Assembly (NCBI GenBank): GCA_020638955.1
Contig: JACKHO010000011.1
Span: 55,684 to 119,683, forward strand
From: Planctomycetaceae bacterium
Lineage (GTDB): Bacteria > Planctomycetota > Planctomycetia > Planctomycetales > Planctomycetaceae
Reading direction: 5' to 3'
Length of the DNA: 64,000 nt
Of the stretch, positions 36,959-45,274 are shown one piece after another. The notes below the pieces were generated by a model. The model saw only the letters and a program-made list of their open reading frames with translations, searched no databases and was not told the origin of the DNA. Each line of letters begins with the position of its first letter. The stretch's first letter is position 1. Position numbers and translations under genes: made by a program.

Positions 36959-36984
36959 TTCTCCCCCCAAGATTGGGGGGAGAA
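36959..36984. repeat. GC-rich hairpin beside the IS right end
   Basis: Twelve-base arms TTCTCCCCCCAA (36959-36970) and TTGGGGGGAGAA (36973-36984) are perfectly complementary, with two bases between them. It begins 13 bases after the IS right end. Confidence 0.8.
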
Positions 36985-37155
36985 GAAATGTCACCATTTA
37001 TCAGATGCTCCAGTACTCCCCAATCGGAAAGCACGGTTTCCCCGTTCCCAATTCTGCTTGCCCTTAACAGGCATCTGGGCTAGGTTGCGGGTCCGTCCAA
37101 CCGGGCCGGGACGTCCAAACCATTCCATCAAGTCATCGAGCAGGACTGACAACTC

Positions 37156-38019
37156 ATGTCATGGCTCTTCGCACTCATCACGCTCACCCTTATGGAGACT
37201 GTGCTGGGTATCGACAATATCATTTTTATTTCCATTCTCTGCGGACGACTCCCCGAGTCGCAACGAAAATCAGCCCGCAATATGGGCCTCGCCGCCGCCA
37301 TGGGGACCCGGCTCATTCTGCTGATGTGCATTAACCTCGTCATGAGTTTGACCAACCCGGTATTCAACCTCTCAGACATTGGTGTGCCGCAGGCTGCCAT
37401 TGAAGCACTGGTTCCAGGCCCTCCCGGCGCCGGACATGGGGCGCATGGTACGGACGAAGGTGACGCCCCGGAGCCGGTCAAACCCTCGCCAGAAGCTGTC
37501 GCCGAAGTAAACGGAGTTTCAGTCAAGGACCTCATCCTGCTGGTCGGCGGCCTGTTCCTCATTTTCCACAGCATTATGGAAATCCACCATAAACTGGAGG
37601 GGGAGGAAGACGACGAAGAGGGCACGTCGAAGGCGGCCAACTACTGGGGAATCATTACGCAAATTGCCTTGCTGGACCTCATTTTCTCGCTCGACTCAGT
37701 CATTACGGCGGTCGGCATGGCCAATCAAATTTGGGTGATGGTGCTCGCCGTCATCATTTCCATTGGCATTATGATGGCCTTTGCCGGACACATCAGCGAT
37801 TTCGTCGACCGCAATCCCACCATCAAAATCCTGGCCCTCAGCTTCCTCATTCTTATTGGAGTTCTGCTCGTCGCCGAAGGCATTGGAACCCACTTCAACA
37901 AAGGCTACGTCTACTTCGCCATGGCGTTTTCACTGGTCGTAGAACTCATCAACATGCGAGTCCGCGTCGACAAAATGCTGCCGAAGAAGCGGAAGAAGCC
38001 GCAACCGGTTGCAATCTAA
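37156..38019 (+). CDS. TerC-family integral membrane protein
   Basis: The 287 residues show the TerC family hallmarks: 'METVLGIDNIIFISILCGRLP' at the start (the first acidic intramembrane motif) and 'QIALLDLIFSLDSVITAVGMA' in the second half. About seven or eight helices are interrupted by a hydrophilic loop of about 55 residues (roughly 85-140), rich in Gly/Pro/Glu, longer than usual. TerC proteins have been linked to tellurite resistance and, more recently, to metal-ion (Mn2+) export that supports secreted enzymes. No ter operon is present, so the metal role is the more reasonable inference. The basic tail 'KKRKKPQ' is cytoplasmic by the positive-inside rule. Confidence 0.9.
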   Translation: MSWLFALITLTLMETVLGIDNIIFISILCGRLPESQRKSARNMGLAAAMGTRLILLMCINLVMSLTNPVFNLSDIGVPQAAIEALVPGPPGAGHGAHGTDEGDAPEPVKPSPEAVAEVNGVSVKDLILLVGGLFLIFHSIMEIHHKLEGEEDDEEGTSKAANYWGIITQIALLDLIFSLDSVITAVGMANQIWVMVLAVIISIGIMMAFAGHISDFVDRNPTIKILALSFLILIGVLLVAEGIGTHFNKGYVYFAMAFSLVVELINMRVRVDKMLPKKRKKPQPVAI

Positions 38020-38022
38020 TAG

Positions 38023-38085
38023 TAGGCCGGACCGACCAACGGGAGTTCCGGCATTTGGTGCATGTGCGGCTTGTTCGCCTAAACA
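38023..38085. repeat. Dispersed palindromic repeat, family C (mid-length copy)
   Basis: 'taggccggaccg' at the start, 'ggagttccggca' in the middle and 'cttgttcgcctaaaca' at the end match the ends of the element at 29936-30075. It begins four bases after the TerC stop. Confidence 0.7.
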
Positions 38086-38125
38086 CTGGCTGGCGAGCAG
38101 TCATTGGCACGCAACACACACATCG

Positions 38126-38899
38126 TTATTCGTCTTCGGAATTCACGTCCGCTGCCTGATACAGTCCCAGCATCTTTAAAGCATGCTCAGCCGCCAAACC
38201 ACTTTCCTTGTCGCTGTCGCCGGCCAGTCGCTGCAGTTCGTCAATGGTCTCCTGCGGTAGTTTGTCGGGGGAGTAGAAGCCCAGCCCCATAGCGGAAATT
38301 CCGCGAACACCATGTTCGCTGTCAGCGAGTGCTTTGGTTAGCGGCTCGATCGCCTCTGGGGGCCGTAAACGCCCCAAGACCAAAGCGGCATTGAATCGTA
38401 TCTCGGAATCACCGCTCTGAAGGGCTTCGATGAGCAATTTCACCGCCAGGGGATGATTGTTCGTCAATGAATTCGTGGCCGCTCCCTGAACATCGCGGTC
38501 ATCCGATTTCAGTGCCATTTCAACGAGTTCAGGAATTGCAGGCTCGGCGGCATCACCCAGGGCGCGGAAACCGTATAGACCCCGCGCGCGCCAGACATCA
38601 TTGAGCGGTATTGGAATGCCGACTCGGTATCGCAGTGACTGCGATGTTGTAGAATCGGTCCGCTGCACCCAATCGAGGAGAAACGGAATCGCCTCGGGTC
38701 CAATTTCCCGCACAGCCTGTTCGGCTTCATCGGTCAGTACGATCGGCCCGGCGGGTGTCGGCCTGCGTTCATCGAGCCATTCGCTGAGCGACTTGCCATT
38801 GTGCGTCGGCTCACTCGGTCCACTGAGCTGCACCCACAACACGACGGCCATCACCAAGGCAGCGACAATCATAATCATTTGACGAGGTCGGAGCCGCAT
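38126..38899 (-). CDS. Membrane-anchored HEAT-repeat protein
   Basis: The 257 residues start 'MRLRPRQMIMIVAALVMAVVLW', a basic N-terminus and a single helix that is likely an uncleaved anchor. HEAT-type helical repeats follow: 'AVREIGPEAIPFLLDWV', 'FRALGDAAEPAIPELVEMALKSD', 'AVKLLIEALQSGDSEIRFNAALVLGRL', 'EAIEPLTKALADSEHGVRGISAMGLG'. 'NGKSLSEWL' after the anchor is common in planctomycete proteins of this type. The ATG at 38899 is chosen because it begins the anchor and has AAGG upstream. Protein-protein scaffolding is inferred. Confidence 0.82.
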   Translation of the reverse strand: MRLRPRQMIMIVAALVMAVVLWVQLSGPSEPTHNGKSLSEWLDERRPTPAGPIVLTDEAEQAVREIGPEAIPFLLDWVQRTDSTTSQSLRYRVGIPIPLNDVWRARGLYGFRALGDAAEPAIPELVEMALKSDDRDVQGAATNSLTNNHPLAVKLLIEALQSGDSEIRFNAALVLGRLRPPEAIEPLTKALADSEHGVRGISAMGLGFYSPDKLPQETIDELQRLAGDSDKESGLAAEHALKMLGLYQAADVNSEDE

Positions 38900-39090
38900 G
38901 CTGTTCTGCCTTTCGCACCTGTTGTTGGTCGCTGTGACTTTCATTCTAACATCTGGTAGCTCTTGAACGCCGCCAAGCTCCGGCAAATTCTGCCGAACAC
39001 CCTCCTCCAGTCCGCCGGCGGAGCGCCGTTGTCATCGGGACATCGACCATTTCCAGCTATTCTGTCTCAGCAAATTGACTTCTCCGCGGG

Positions 39091-39927
39091 ATGCTTGTGC
39101 GCTCCACCCTGGCTCCATTCCTGATTCTCATGCTGCTGACACTCAGCGTCGGGTGTCGGGGAACGTCAAAATACGGCATGGACCACGCTGCCTACGTTGA
39201 AAAATACGACCGCTCCTATGAGCCCGGAGAAAAGCTCTGGCGGATGGGGAAACAAATGGTCGACGCGCGCCATGTCGCCGGACAAACCGGTGGCACGGCA
39301 ACGGTGAGTGGGGGTGCCTCGGGAAAAGCTGGCGGACTGGGCGGCGAAATTGGCATGGTCCATTTCCACAACCCCTGGGTTTCGACAAACCTGGGCGTCA
39401 ACGGCATGTTGACCGTGACAGGCGGCAACGGATTTGCCCTCCTGGGCGTACGCGGCGGAGGACGCATCCAGCCGCCCACCCGGCTGGCTCCCTATATCGG
39501 AGCGGGAGGATACATGGGCATTGGCCCGAGCACCAAACCGTGCCCACTGGATCACGTCGACACCGGCCCCTTCCCGTCCACAACCAGTTCGCATCCCGAC
39601 TGCGACAACATTTTCACGACCCAGGCTATCGCAGCGGTGTATCCCGAAGCAGGCGTTCACTGGTGGGCTACAGGACGCATTGGCGTCTCCGCAGGTTCAC
39701 AATACTGGTTGACCTCCGAAGGGGACGGATTCTGGTACCACGGCCTGACACTCACCATCCTCGGTGATGGTAAACCACCAGCCCTCAGTGACAAAGGCCC
39801 CACAATTTCACTCAAGCCCGCGGCAGCCACCATCACACCAGACGGCAAATTCTCCGTCGGCGGACTGCCACCGGAAATCGAACAGGCACTCGCAGAAGAA
39901 CTTCCACCCGAACCAACTCGAGAATGA
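39091..39927 (+). CDS. Hypothetical lipoprotein, possibly outer-membrane
   Basis: The 278 residues begin with a lipoprotein signal ending in LSVGC (Cys22). After a short helical part ('WRMGKQMVDARHVAG') comes a Gly-rich, alternating strand region ('FALLGVRGGGRIQPPTRLAPYIGAGGYMGIG', 'AAVYPEAGVHWWATGRIGVSAGSQYW') resembling outer-membrane beta-strands, and then a Pro-rich acidic tail. Four cysteines lie between about residues 150 and 180. No named family recognised. It converges on the GH64-like gene. Confidence 0.75.
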   Translation: MLVRSTLAPFLILMLLTLSVGCRGTSKYGMDHAAYVEKYDRSYEPGEKLWRMGKQMVDARHVAGQTGGTATVSGGASGKAGGLGGEIGMVHFHNPWVSTNLGVNGMLTVTGGNGFALLGVRGGGRIQPPTRLAPYIGAGGYMGIGPSTKPCPLDHVDTGPFPSTTSSHPDCDNIFTTQAIAAVYPEAGVHWWATGRIGVSAGSQYWLTSEGDGFWYHGLTLTILGDGKPPALSDKGPTISLKPAAATITPDGKFSVGGLPPEIEQALAEELPPEPTRE

Positions 39928-39973
39928 ACTGGGGCTCGTTGTCATTCCATCGCACACCGCATAACAACGACAA

Positions 39974-41230
39974 CTACTGATCAGTAATGACCAGCGTCAT
40001 TGAAGTACAAGTGGCGATGGCCGGGGCGGAGGTTACCAGTGGCGGACCGGGAACGTCGTCGAAGGAGAACCCGTAGCACGCACTACCATCCTGTGGATTA
40101 ACGACCATGAAGTGCTCGTGCAGAATATGGGAGTAGTCGTTGCTCTGGACGCCCGACGGGTACCAGGTAGATGGATCGACCCACTTGGACGTGTCAGCAA
40201 ACACACCCCGATTCAGCGCGGCCGCAATATACTTCTGAGCGTCCTGAATAACGCTGGGCTGTCCGGCCACATCAAGCGGGCCAGTGGCAGCAATGGCCTC
40301 CAGGGAAGTCGGCTTCTTGATGGTAAACGCCTGCGGCTTTGTAAACTTCAGTGCGCCGTTTACCGTCGTCGCCTCGTACGCTGTTGTTCCCACGGTGAAC
40401 TCAAGTTTGTTGGTTTCGTAATGGGTAAATCCGTCGTCAATGGCGGTATCCAAAGCAGTGGCGTCAGACGGAAACGACATATCAGGCGCGAGAAACCGAA
40501 GAAATGTGCCAGCATCATTCGCCACATACCCGGCCGCATACTCGCTCGGGGCATGCTGGAGCGCCGTCACCAAACTGGTGACTGGATTCTCGTCGCTTAA
40601 ATCAAGGCCAAAGGTGGCATACGTCCCGTCTGCCTGTCGCCCCTTAATCGCAATACCCAGTGAAAAGAAATCCACATTTGTCGTGTTACAAAAACAAACC
40701 GATTTCGAATTCGAAGCCGGCGTCGCGCAATTCAGTTCGACGAAGTCCCAATGCGTGTTGCCACCCGCTCCTCTGGGGTCGGGACTGGGTAACGCAAAGG
40801 CGAAGCCGGAACCCGCCGCGTTGATTTGCATGACCGCTTTCGTGTCGAGCGTAATGGTCAAATGCCCCGAACCTGCCAGCGATTCGCTGGAATCTGCCGG
40901 ATTCAGAAACGGAATTTTCAACACGCGATAATTTCCGGAGGCGTCGGTCGGTAAATCGCTCAGCAGAATGTCGTAGGTTTTACTGAACTGCGGGCCCCCA
41001 GTGACTCCTGTGGCGGAATCCACAATGTTCAATTGGGGACTCGTCCAGTCGTTGTAAGTAGCACCCCCGCCAGTCAGCCAGGTAATGTCCTTAATGGCAG
41101 GCGACGTGAGCGACATACGATTTGCCGTAAACGTCAAATGAACGCGCGTCGGATCGGCAATTTTCGAGTCGATAAGGATTTGAAAGTAGGTTCCGTCATC
41201 AGCAACCGGGGTCGGAATACTTGTACCCAT
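39974..41230 (-). CDS. GH64 / thaumatin-like-superfamily protein without signal peptide
   Basis: The 418 residues resemble bacterial beta-1,3-glucanases of glycoside hydrolase family 64. Visible similarities are an N-terminal strand-rich domain ('GTYFQILIDSKI', 'VHLTFTANRM'), 'THWDFVELN' then 'NVDFFSLGIAIKG', a long middle region, and the C-terminal 'CYGFSFDDVPG' corresponding to the YAFPYDDV-type ending. Glu165 and Asp187 are candidate catalytic acids by position in those motifs. The start 'MGTSIPTPVADDGTYFQIL' has no signal sequence or anchor, unusual for a polysaccharide hydrolase. It could be exported without a Sec signal or be a non-catalytic relative. Family call is from motif recognition only. 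Confidence 0.62.
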   Translation of the reverse strand: MGTSIPTPVADDGTYFQILIDSKIADPTRVHLTFTANRMSLTSPAIKDITWLTGGGATYNDWTSPQLNIVDSATGVTGGPQFSKTYDILLSDLPTDASGNYRVLKIPFLNPADSSESLAGSGHLTITLDTKAVMQINAAGSGFAFALPSPDPRGAGGNTHWDFVELNCATPASNSKSVCFCNTTNVDFFSLGIAIKGRQADGTYATFGLDLSDENPVTSLVTALQHAPSEYAAGYVANDAGTFLRFLAPDMSFPSDATALDTAIDDGFTHYETNKLEFTVGTTAYEATTVNGALKFTKPQAFTIKKPTSLEAIAATGPLDVAGQPSVIQDAQKYIAAALNRGVFADTSKWVDPSTWYPSGVQSNDYSHILHEHFMVVNPQDGSACYGFSFDDVPGPPLVTSAPAIATCTSMTLVITDQ

Positions 41231-41360
41231 GAGACATCATCTCCACAGCAAGAGCCACACTACACCCGCGACAGACACCCGCCGCACGGTTCCACCCTAA
41301 CATTGCAGCAAGACGGAATCAACCACCGACAGAAAATGAACGCGTCCTTGTCGTCGCGTA

Positions 41361-42632
41361 CTAATTAAACCACATAGCGAATCCAAAGAACCGGCCGCCA
41401 AAAACGCCTTGCAAATTGCTCCACGTTTCCGGAGTGGAAAGTGGACCTTCTTCCAGGTAGGGAATCATTGCACTTCCCTGCACGATGAGTACGAAGTCGA
41501 AGTCTGCGGGTTCGTCAAAAAACTTCTTGAGGTTCACGCCACGTCCTTCGGTTGGAATTTGCGGTTCGGGACCGAACACCCGGAAATGGTCTCGCCAGAA
41601 CGGCACCAGCTTCCGGCCCTCCAGCAAGTCCTCCATTTCTGTCAGTACGCCGTGCCAGCCATCGATTTGTTCTTTGGTGACAGGGACACTCAGGGCCCCT
41701 GTCTGTCCGGGAGCGGGAAGCCATTCGTGGTCGTCGTCGGTCTCGGCTAGAATCAGCTTCCAGGACTCGCGGGAGGTGCGAATCATCTCCAGAAAGTGAC
41801 CACGGGCAGACTGCATCCGTTCAGGCTCCTTCAGCGGAAAATCCATTAAGTGAATGGCCGCAATTAAATCGAGAATCCACTCTTCCGAACGCCTTTTCGA
41901 TTGATTGAAGGCTGTCAGAACCTCCTTGGACGGCACGTGCCTCGGGTAGACGAGTTGGCCACAAATATCGAACAATTCCTGATGGTCATAGGCCAAAATG
42001 AGGTCACAGAAGCCGCACAAGAAATGGCAATAGCCACGGAGCCAGGGAACATCACCAGAATCGAACGTAATGTTCAAGTCCCGCTGATCCCGACGGAATC
42101 GGTTCACTCCGGCGAATACGGAAAGAAACGTTTCCTCGGCCGTCGCTTTCCCATCACCCGTCAAATCGAGCTTGATTGTCGACAAGTTGAGTGGCAATTT
42201 GACTTCCTTCGAGACGTCAACTTTCGCCAGCTCCGCCTCGGCCTCGATGAGATTTCGCTGAAACTCCTCGACGATTTCCCGTACCTGCGCATAGGTAATT
42301 TCTACAGGCCGACCGTTCTCGGGGAGCGGCAGGCGAAAGACCGGCACCATTCTGGCAGCTTCACTCATCGCACCATGCCGGTACTGATCCTGCGCCAACC
42401 CCTCGACTGCCTGCAGAACTTTCACCACCCCGCCAGCAAACCGAGCCTGTCCGTCCTCAGGAGAAGTCTCCAACTGATCCGAGACAACCTTCGCCGCCCC
42501 CTTAAGATCCCCTTCATCGAGCCGCTTCTGCAACGCCTCTGGCAACCCGTCCGGCAACGCCACCCGAGATAAAGCCGCCAGCAAAAAGACCGTGAAACAA
42601 CACCGGGTGAAAAGTACATGCATTCCGTTCAT
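41361..42632 (-). CDS. Hypothetical exported protein
   Basis: The 423 residues start with a signal peptide ('MNGMHVLFTRCCFTVFLLAALSRVALP'), then a TPR-like helical pair ('EALQKRLDEGDLKGAAKVVSDQLETSP'). An EF-hand-like loop follows ('DLTGDGKATAEE') and then a mostly helical remainder ending 'GGRFFGFAMWF'. The ATG at 42632 has GGAG six bases upstream. It lies 210 bases downstream of the C39-DUF1573 gene on the same strand and could belong to that transcription unit, but no motif links it. Family not recognised. Confidence 0.75.
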   Translation of the reverse strand: MNGMHVLFTRCCFTVFLLAALSRVALPDGLPEALQKRLDEGDLKGAAKVVSDQLETSPEDGQARFAGGVVKVLQAVEGLAQDQYRHGAMSEAARMVPVFRLPLPENGRPVEITYAQVREIVEEFQRNLIEAEAELAKVDVSKEVKLPLNLSTIKLDLTGDGKATAEETFLSVFAGVNRFRRDQRDLNITFDSGDVPWLRGYCHFLCGFCDLILAYDHQELFDICGQLVYPRHVPSKEVLTAFNQSKRRSEEWILDLIAAIHLMDFPLKEPERMQSARGHFLEMIRTSRESWKLILAETDDDHEWLPAPGQTGALSVPVTKEQIDGWHGVLTEMEDLLEGRKLVPFWRDHFRVFGPEPQIPTEGRGVNLKKFFDEPADFDFVLIVQGSAMIPYLEEGPLSTPETWSNLQGVFGGRFFGFAMWFN

Positions 42633-42842
42633 CTCAATCTCCGGACAGTTAGGGAAGAACTACTCCTCTTAAGGTCGCAGATTTCTCACCACAGTTCAAA
42701 GGAGAAAGGGCGTGCGGAGGATTCCCCAGAAGGACGGCAGCAGTTCCCCACTTTACATGATATGCCCATAACGCGTCAGGGCGAGGCAATCGACGTAACC
42801 GGTTCATGCGGTCGTGCGAGCCATTTTTGCTCTCAAGTTGCG

Positions 42843-44093
42843 TCACTCAGGCTGATTACCAGCGGAGCCAACCGTACCCGACAGTGCGACATCAAAAGGA
42901 TCAGCTTCACCCTTCGGAGGCATTACGTGAAGATGACCTGACACGCGACTGCCAGCGGAGTCCTCTAACGGAGACCAGATTATCTCGACCACCCGAACCT
43001 GGCCAGGCAACTGCCGTTGTTCAACAAGATTTTGCCCTAAGGGATGCTCCGCTAAATACTCGTCTCTTGTCAGTATTCGAACCTCCGCATTGGGAAGTGT
43101 GCAATCAAATCTAGCATTCTCCAACACCGCTTCTGCTTGGCCATTATACTGGACGAAACATCGCCTGACTTGAGATTGGCCGATGGAAACTTTCCCAAAA
43201 TCCAATGAAAAGGGAATCGCAATCAGATTTGTGTTTGTGTTGCCAGCAGCTATCACTGATACGTTTGCAAGAACGGGATCGTTCGTTTCTATGTTAATTG
43301 CGTGTTCAAATGCGGAACGAGTCTCGCCTGGGCGGTGAGAAAAAGTTGCACGTATCACACCACTGGAAAATGGAGGAACTTCCTCCGGCCCCTCCACATC
43401 TAGACAACTGCAGTCTCCTGCCAAACGCGTTATCTTCAGAGACTTTGCCCCCAAATTCTTAAACGGAAACTCATAACTTACCGAGGCCTGCCTTACGGGG
43501 ATGTCTCCTTGATCCACGTAAAGCGTCTCAAACTGAATACATGGAGAATCCGTCGTGTCACGCTTCGCAAATCTCGGGAGCGCCAGGTTCTCATCCCCAC
43601 GTTGAACAATGAGTGTGTAACCATCGAATCGGCGACGGACAACTTCGAGAGGAAGCCTGCGTCGACGTCCGGTTGCGTCAAAGATAATGACGTTCTGACC
43701 AGCATGACGCGACAGCACGACAAAATGGTCTGGATCGGTGAGGTGTAAAATGACAGGTTTACCATCACCTGTTTCCTGCAGGGCCTCGTCCAACGTCTGG
43801 TTCTGTGCGACGACGTGAAATCCCAAATCCTCAAACGCCTGCTTCAAATCGAGAAGCGATTGCCCTTTTGCACGGTAATAAGGCAACGCCACCGCGGCGT
43901 CACCACGTGACAATGGCAGGCCGAGCAAGTGGCTGCCACGTATCAAACACCAGTGACCGCACTCCAAATCTTGTTGAACGACAACACGATCTGAGGAATG
44001 GCGAGAAAAGTAAACACCGAAAAAGAACGCGACGTGCAAAACAATAATCAACAGGACCACAGAAACAACGATAACTTCCTTACGTTGAGTCAT
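42843..44093 (-). CDS. Membrane-anchored C39-type cysteine peptidase with DUF1573-like domains
   Basis: The 416 residues start with one anchor helix (about 7-29). A peptidase C39 domain follows (about 36-165): 'QQDLECGHWCL' holds the oxyanion Gln (40/41) and catalytic Cys45; 'PDHFVVL' holds His123; 'VIIFDATG' holds Asp139. All three catalytic residues are present, in the family's order. Residues about 190-410 are strand-rich; 'GDCSCL' followed by a Pro-rich turn and 'GVIRATF' is the DUF1573 pattern. No ABC-transporter domains are present, unlike classical C39 exporters. The ATG at 44093 shares its A with the upstream TAA (TAATG), so translation is coupled to the preceding gene. By the positive-inside rule the peptidase faces the periplasm. 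Proposed substrate: the precursor at 45275-45901. Confidence 0.8.
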   Translation of the reverse strand: MTQRKEVIVVSVVLLIIVLHVAFFFGVYFSRHSSDRVVVQQDLECGHWCLIRGSHLLGLPLSRGDAAVALPYYRAKGQSLLDLKQAFEDLGFHVVAQNQTLDEALQETGDGKPVILHLTDPDHFVVLSRHAGQNVIIFDATGRRRRLPLEVVRRRFDGYTLIVQRGDENLALPRFAKRDTTDSPCIQFETLYVDQGDIPVRQASVSYEFPFKNLGAKSLKITRLAGDCSCLDVEGPEEVPPFSSGVIRATFSHRPGETRSAFEHAINIETNDPVLANVSVIAAGNTNTNLIAIPFSLDFGKVSIGQSQVRRCFVQYNGQAEAVLENARFDCTLPNAEVRILTRDEYLAEHPLGQNLVEQRQLPGQVRVVEIIWSPLEDSAGSRVSGHLHVMPPKGEADPFDVALSGTVGSAGNQPE

Positions 44094-45220
44094 TACCCCT
44101 TCCTGATCCACCATGTCAGCCCCCCCAGCCCTAGCACCAGACCCAATAGAACAATTAACCATGAATTTTGGCCCTGCTCCGAAGGCAATGAAGTATCCGA
44201 ATCAACAGAATCTGGGGCAACCTGTTCGGCAGCCACCGATTCAACCTGCGTCGCCGAACCTTCAGAGTTAGGCATCGCCGAATCGTCTGAGTTAGAAGTT
44301 ATGCTGCTTGGCGTGAAACGATAAGACTGAAGCGAGCGACTATCTCTCACATTGGCGCCCGCAGGCACACCCATTGCCTCCAGAGAAAACGCCGACTCCG
44401 GGATTGGCTCGTTAACAGTTTCATTCGTCCAGTGAACTTCCTTTTCGCCAACTTCAGATCCGTCGAGCAGGGCATTGCGGTACACCGTGTGGACAGGGAG
44501 ATACACCCCGGCCACGAGTTCATACTCCTGTGTCTGAGACTCACCACGTCCCAAGTCATTCCCCTTGAACTCTACCAGTAATCCACTTTTTGAAAGGTCA
44601 AACACAAAACGCTTCTTCATCTTCGGATATTCGCGTCCCCCGGTATCCAAAATTACCAGGTCGCCTTCCTGACTAACGTGTGTGTGCATCCATTCTTCGT
44701 TCGCGAATTTGAGCTTTCGGGCAAAGTATTTGTCACTTTCTTCATGCCAAATTCGGAAATACGACATCGGATAAAAGGACTGGGTCAAGCCACCAATAAC
44801 CGGTTCCACACGTCCACCCGCCATGACTGTCACGGTCCTGGGGTCTGGTGCCGCAAAGGACATATTGAAATAGTCCTCTTTTGTCTGCAGCGCCCCCGCC
44901 CGATAACCCTTTAACGAATCCACCAAGTCGTCGTGGCCACGCTTACGGGCAAACGACTCGGTCACCAGCCAGCTAAAACAGGTTGCGTCGTCAGCCGCAT
45001 CGTAGGCGAATTCTACGGCCACGGTCTCCGTGAAATCGTAATCGTCCTTCGTCTCACTCGTGTGAATTTTTATTTCAGCCTGTCCCGTCCATTTTTGAAT
45101 GGCTTGAATATTTGCCTGCTGCAGGTCTCCAACCTTGGTCAATAGACTCAAATCGCCTGTAACCTCCGCACTCACCTCGGTCACCAGCAAGACTAAACAA
45201 ATCAGAACTGAGCGTGCCAT
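44093..45220 (-). CDS. Exported LolA-like protein with C-terminal membrane anchor
   Basis: The 375 residues begin 'MARSVLICLVLLVTEVSAEV', a signal peptide. The mature domain reads 'LLTKVGDLQQANIQAIQKWTGQAEIKIHTSET' and then alternating strands ('SGLLVEFKGNDLGRGESQTQEYELVAGVYLPVHTVY'), a pattern like LolA/outer-membrane lipoprotein-sorting folds. A low-complexity Ser/Glu linker leads to a final helix 'SWLIVLLGLVLGLGGLTWWIRKG', which resembles C-terminal sorting anchors. A GTG at 45268, six bases after the previous stop, is an alternative start; the ATG at 45220 begins the signal peptide directly. It overlaps the C39 gene by one base. The LolA resemblance is tentative. Confidence 0.72.
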   Translation of the reverse strand: MARSVLICLVLLVTEVSAEVTGDLSLLTKVGDLQQANIQAIQKWTGQAEIKIHTSETKDDYDFTETVAVEFAYDAADDATCFSWLVTESFARKRGHDDLVDSLKGYRAGALQTKEDYFNMSFAAPDPRTVTVMAGGRVEPVIGGLTQSFYPMSYFRIWHEESDKYFARKLKFANEEWMHTHVSQEGDLVILDTGGREYPKMKKRFVFDLSKSGLLVEFKGNDLGRGESQTQEYELVAGVYLPVHTVYRNALLDGSEVGEKEVHWTNETVNEPIPESAFSLEAMGVPAGANVRDSRSLQSYRFTPSSITSNSDDSAMPNSEGSATQVESVAAEQVAPDSVDSDTSLPSEQGQNSWLIVLLGLVLGLGGLTWWIRKG

Positions 45221-45274
45221 AAAGCGGCCCCATTTAAATCCGATTCCCCACCTGCCAACTTCCGTCACCGAGTG

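Noticed and set aside
38023..38085. Rho-independent terminator for the TerC gene
   Set aside because: The element is palindromic but has no T tract; it matches the dispersed family C repeat instead.
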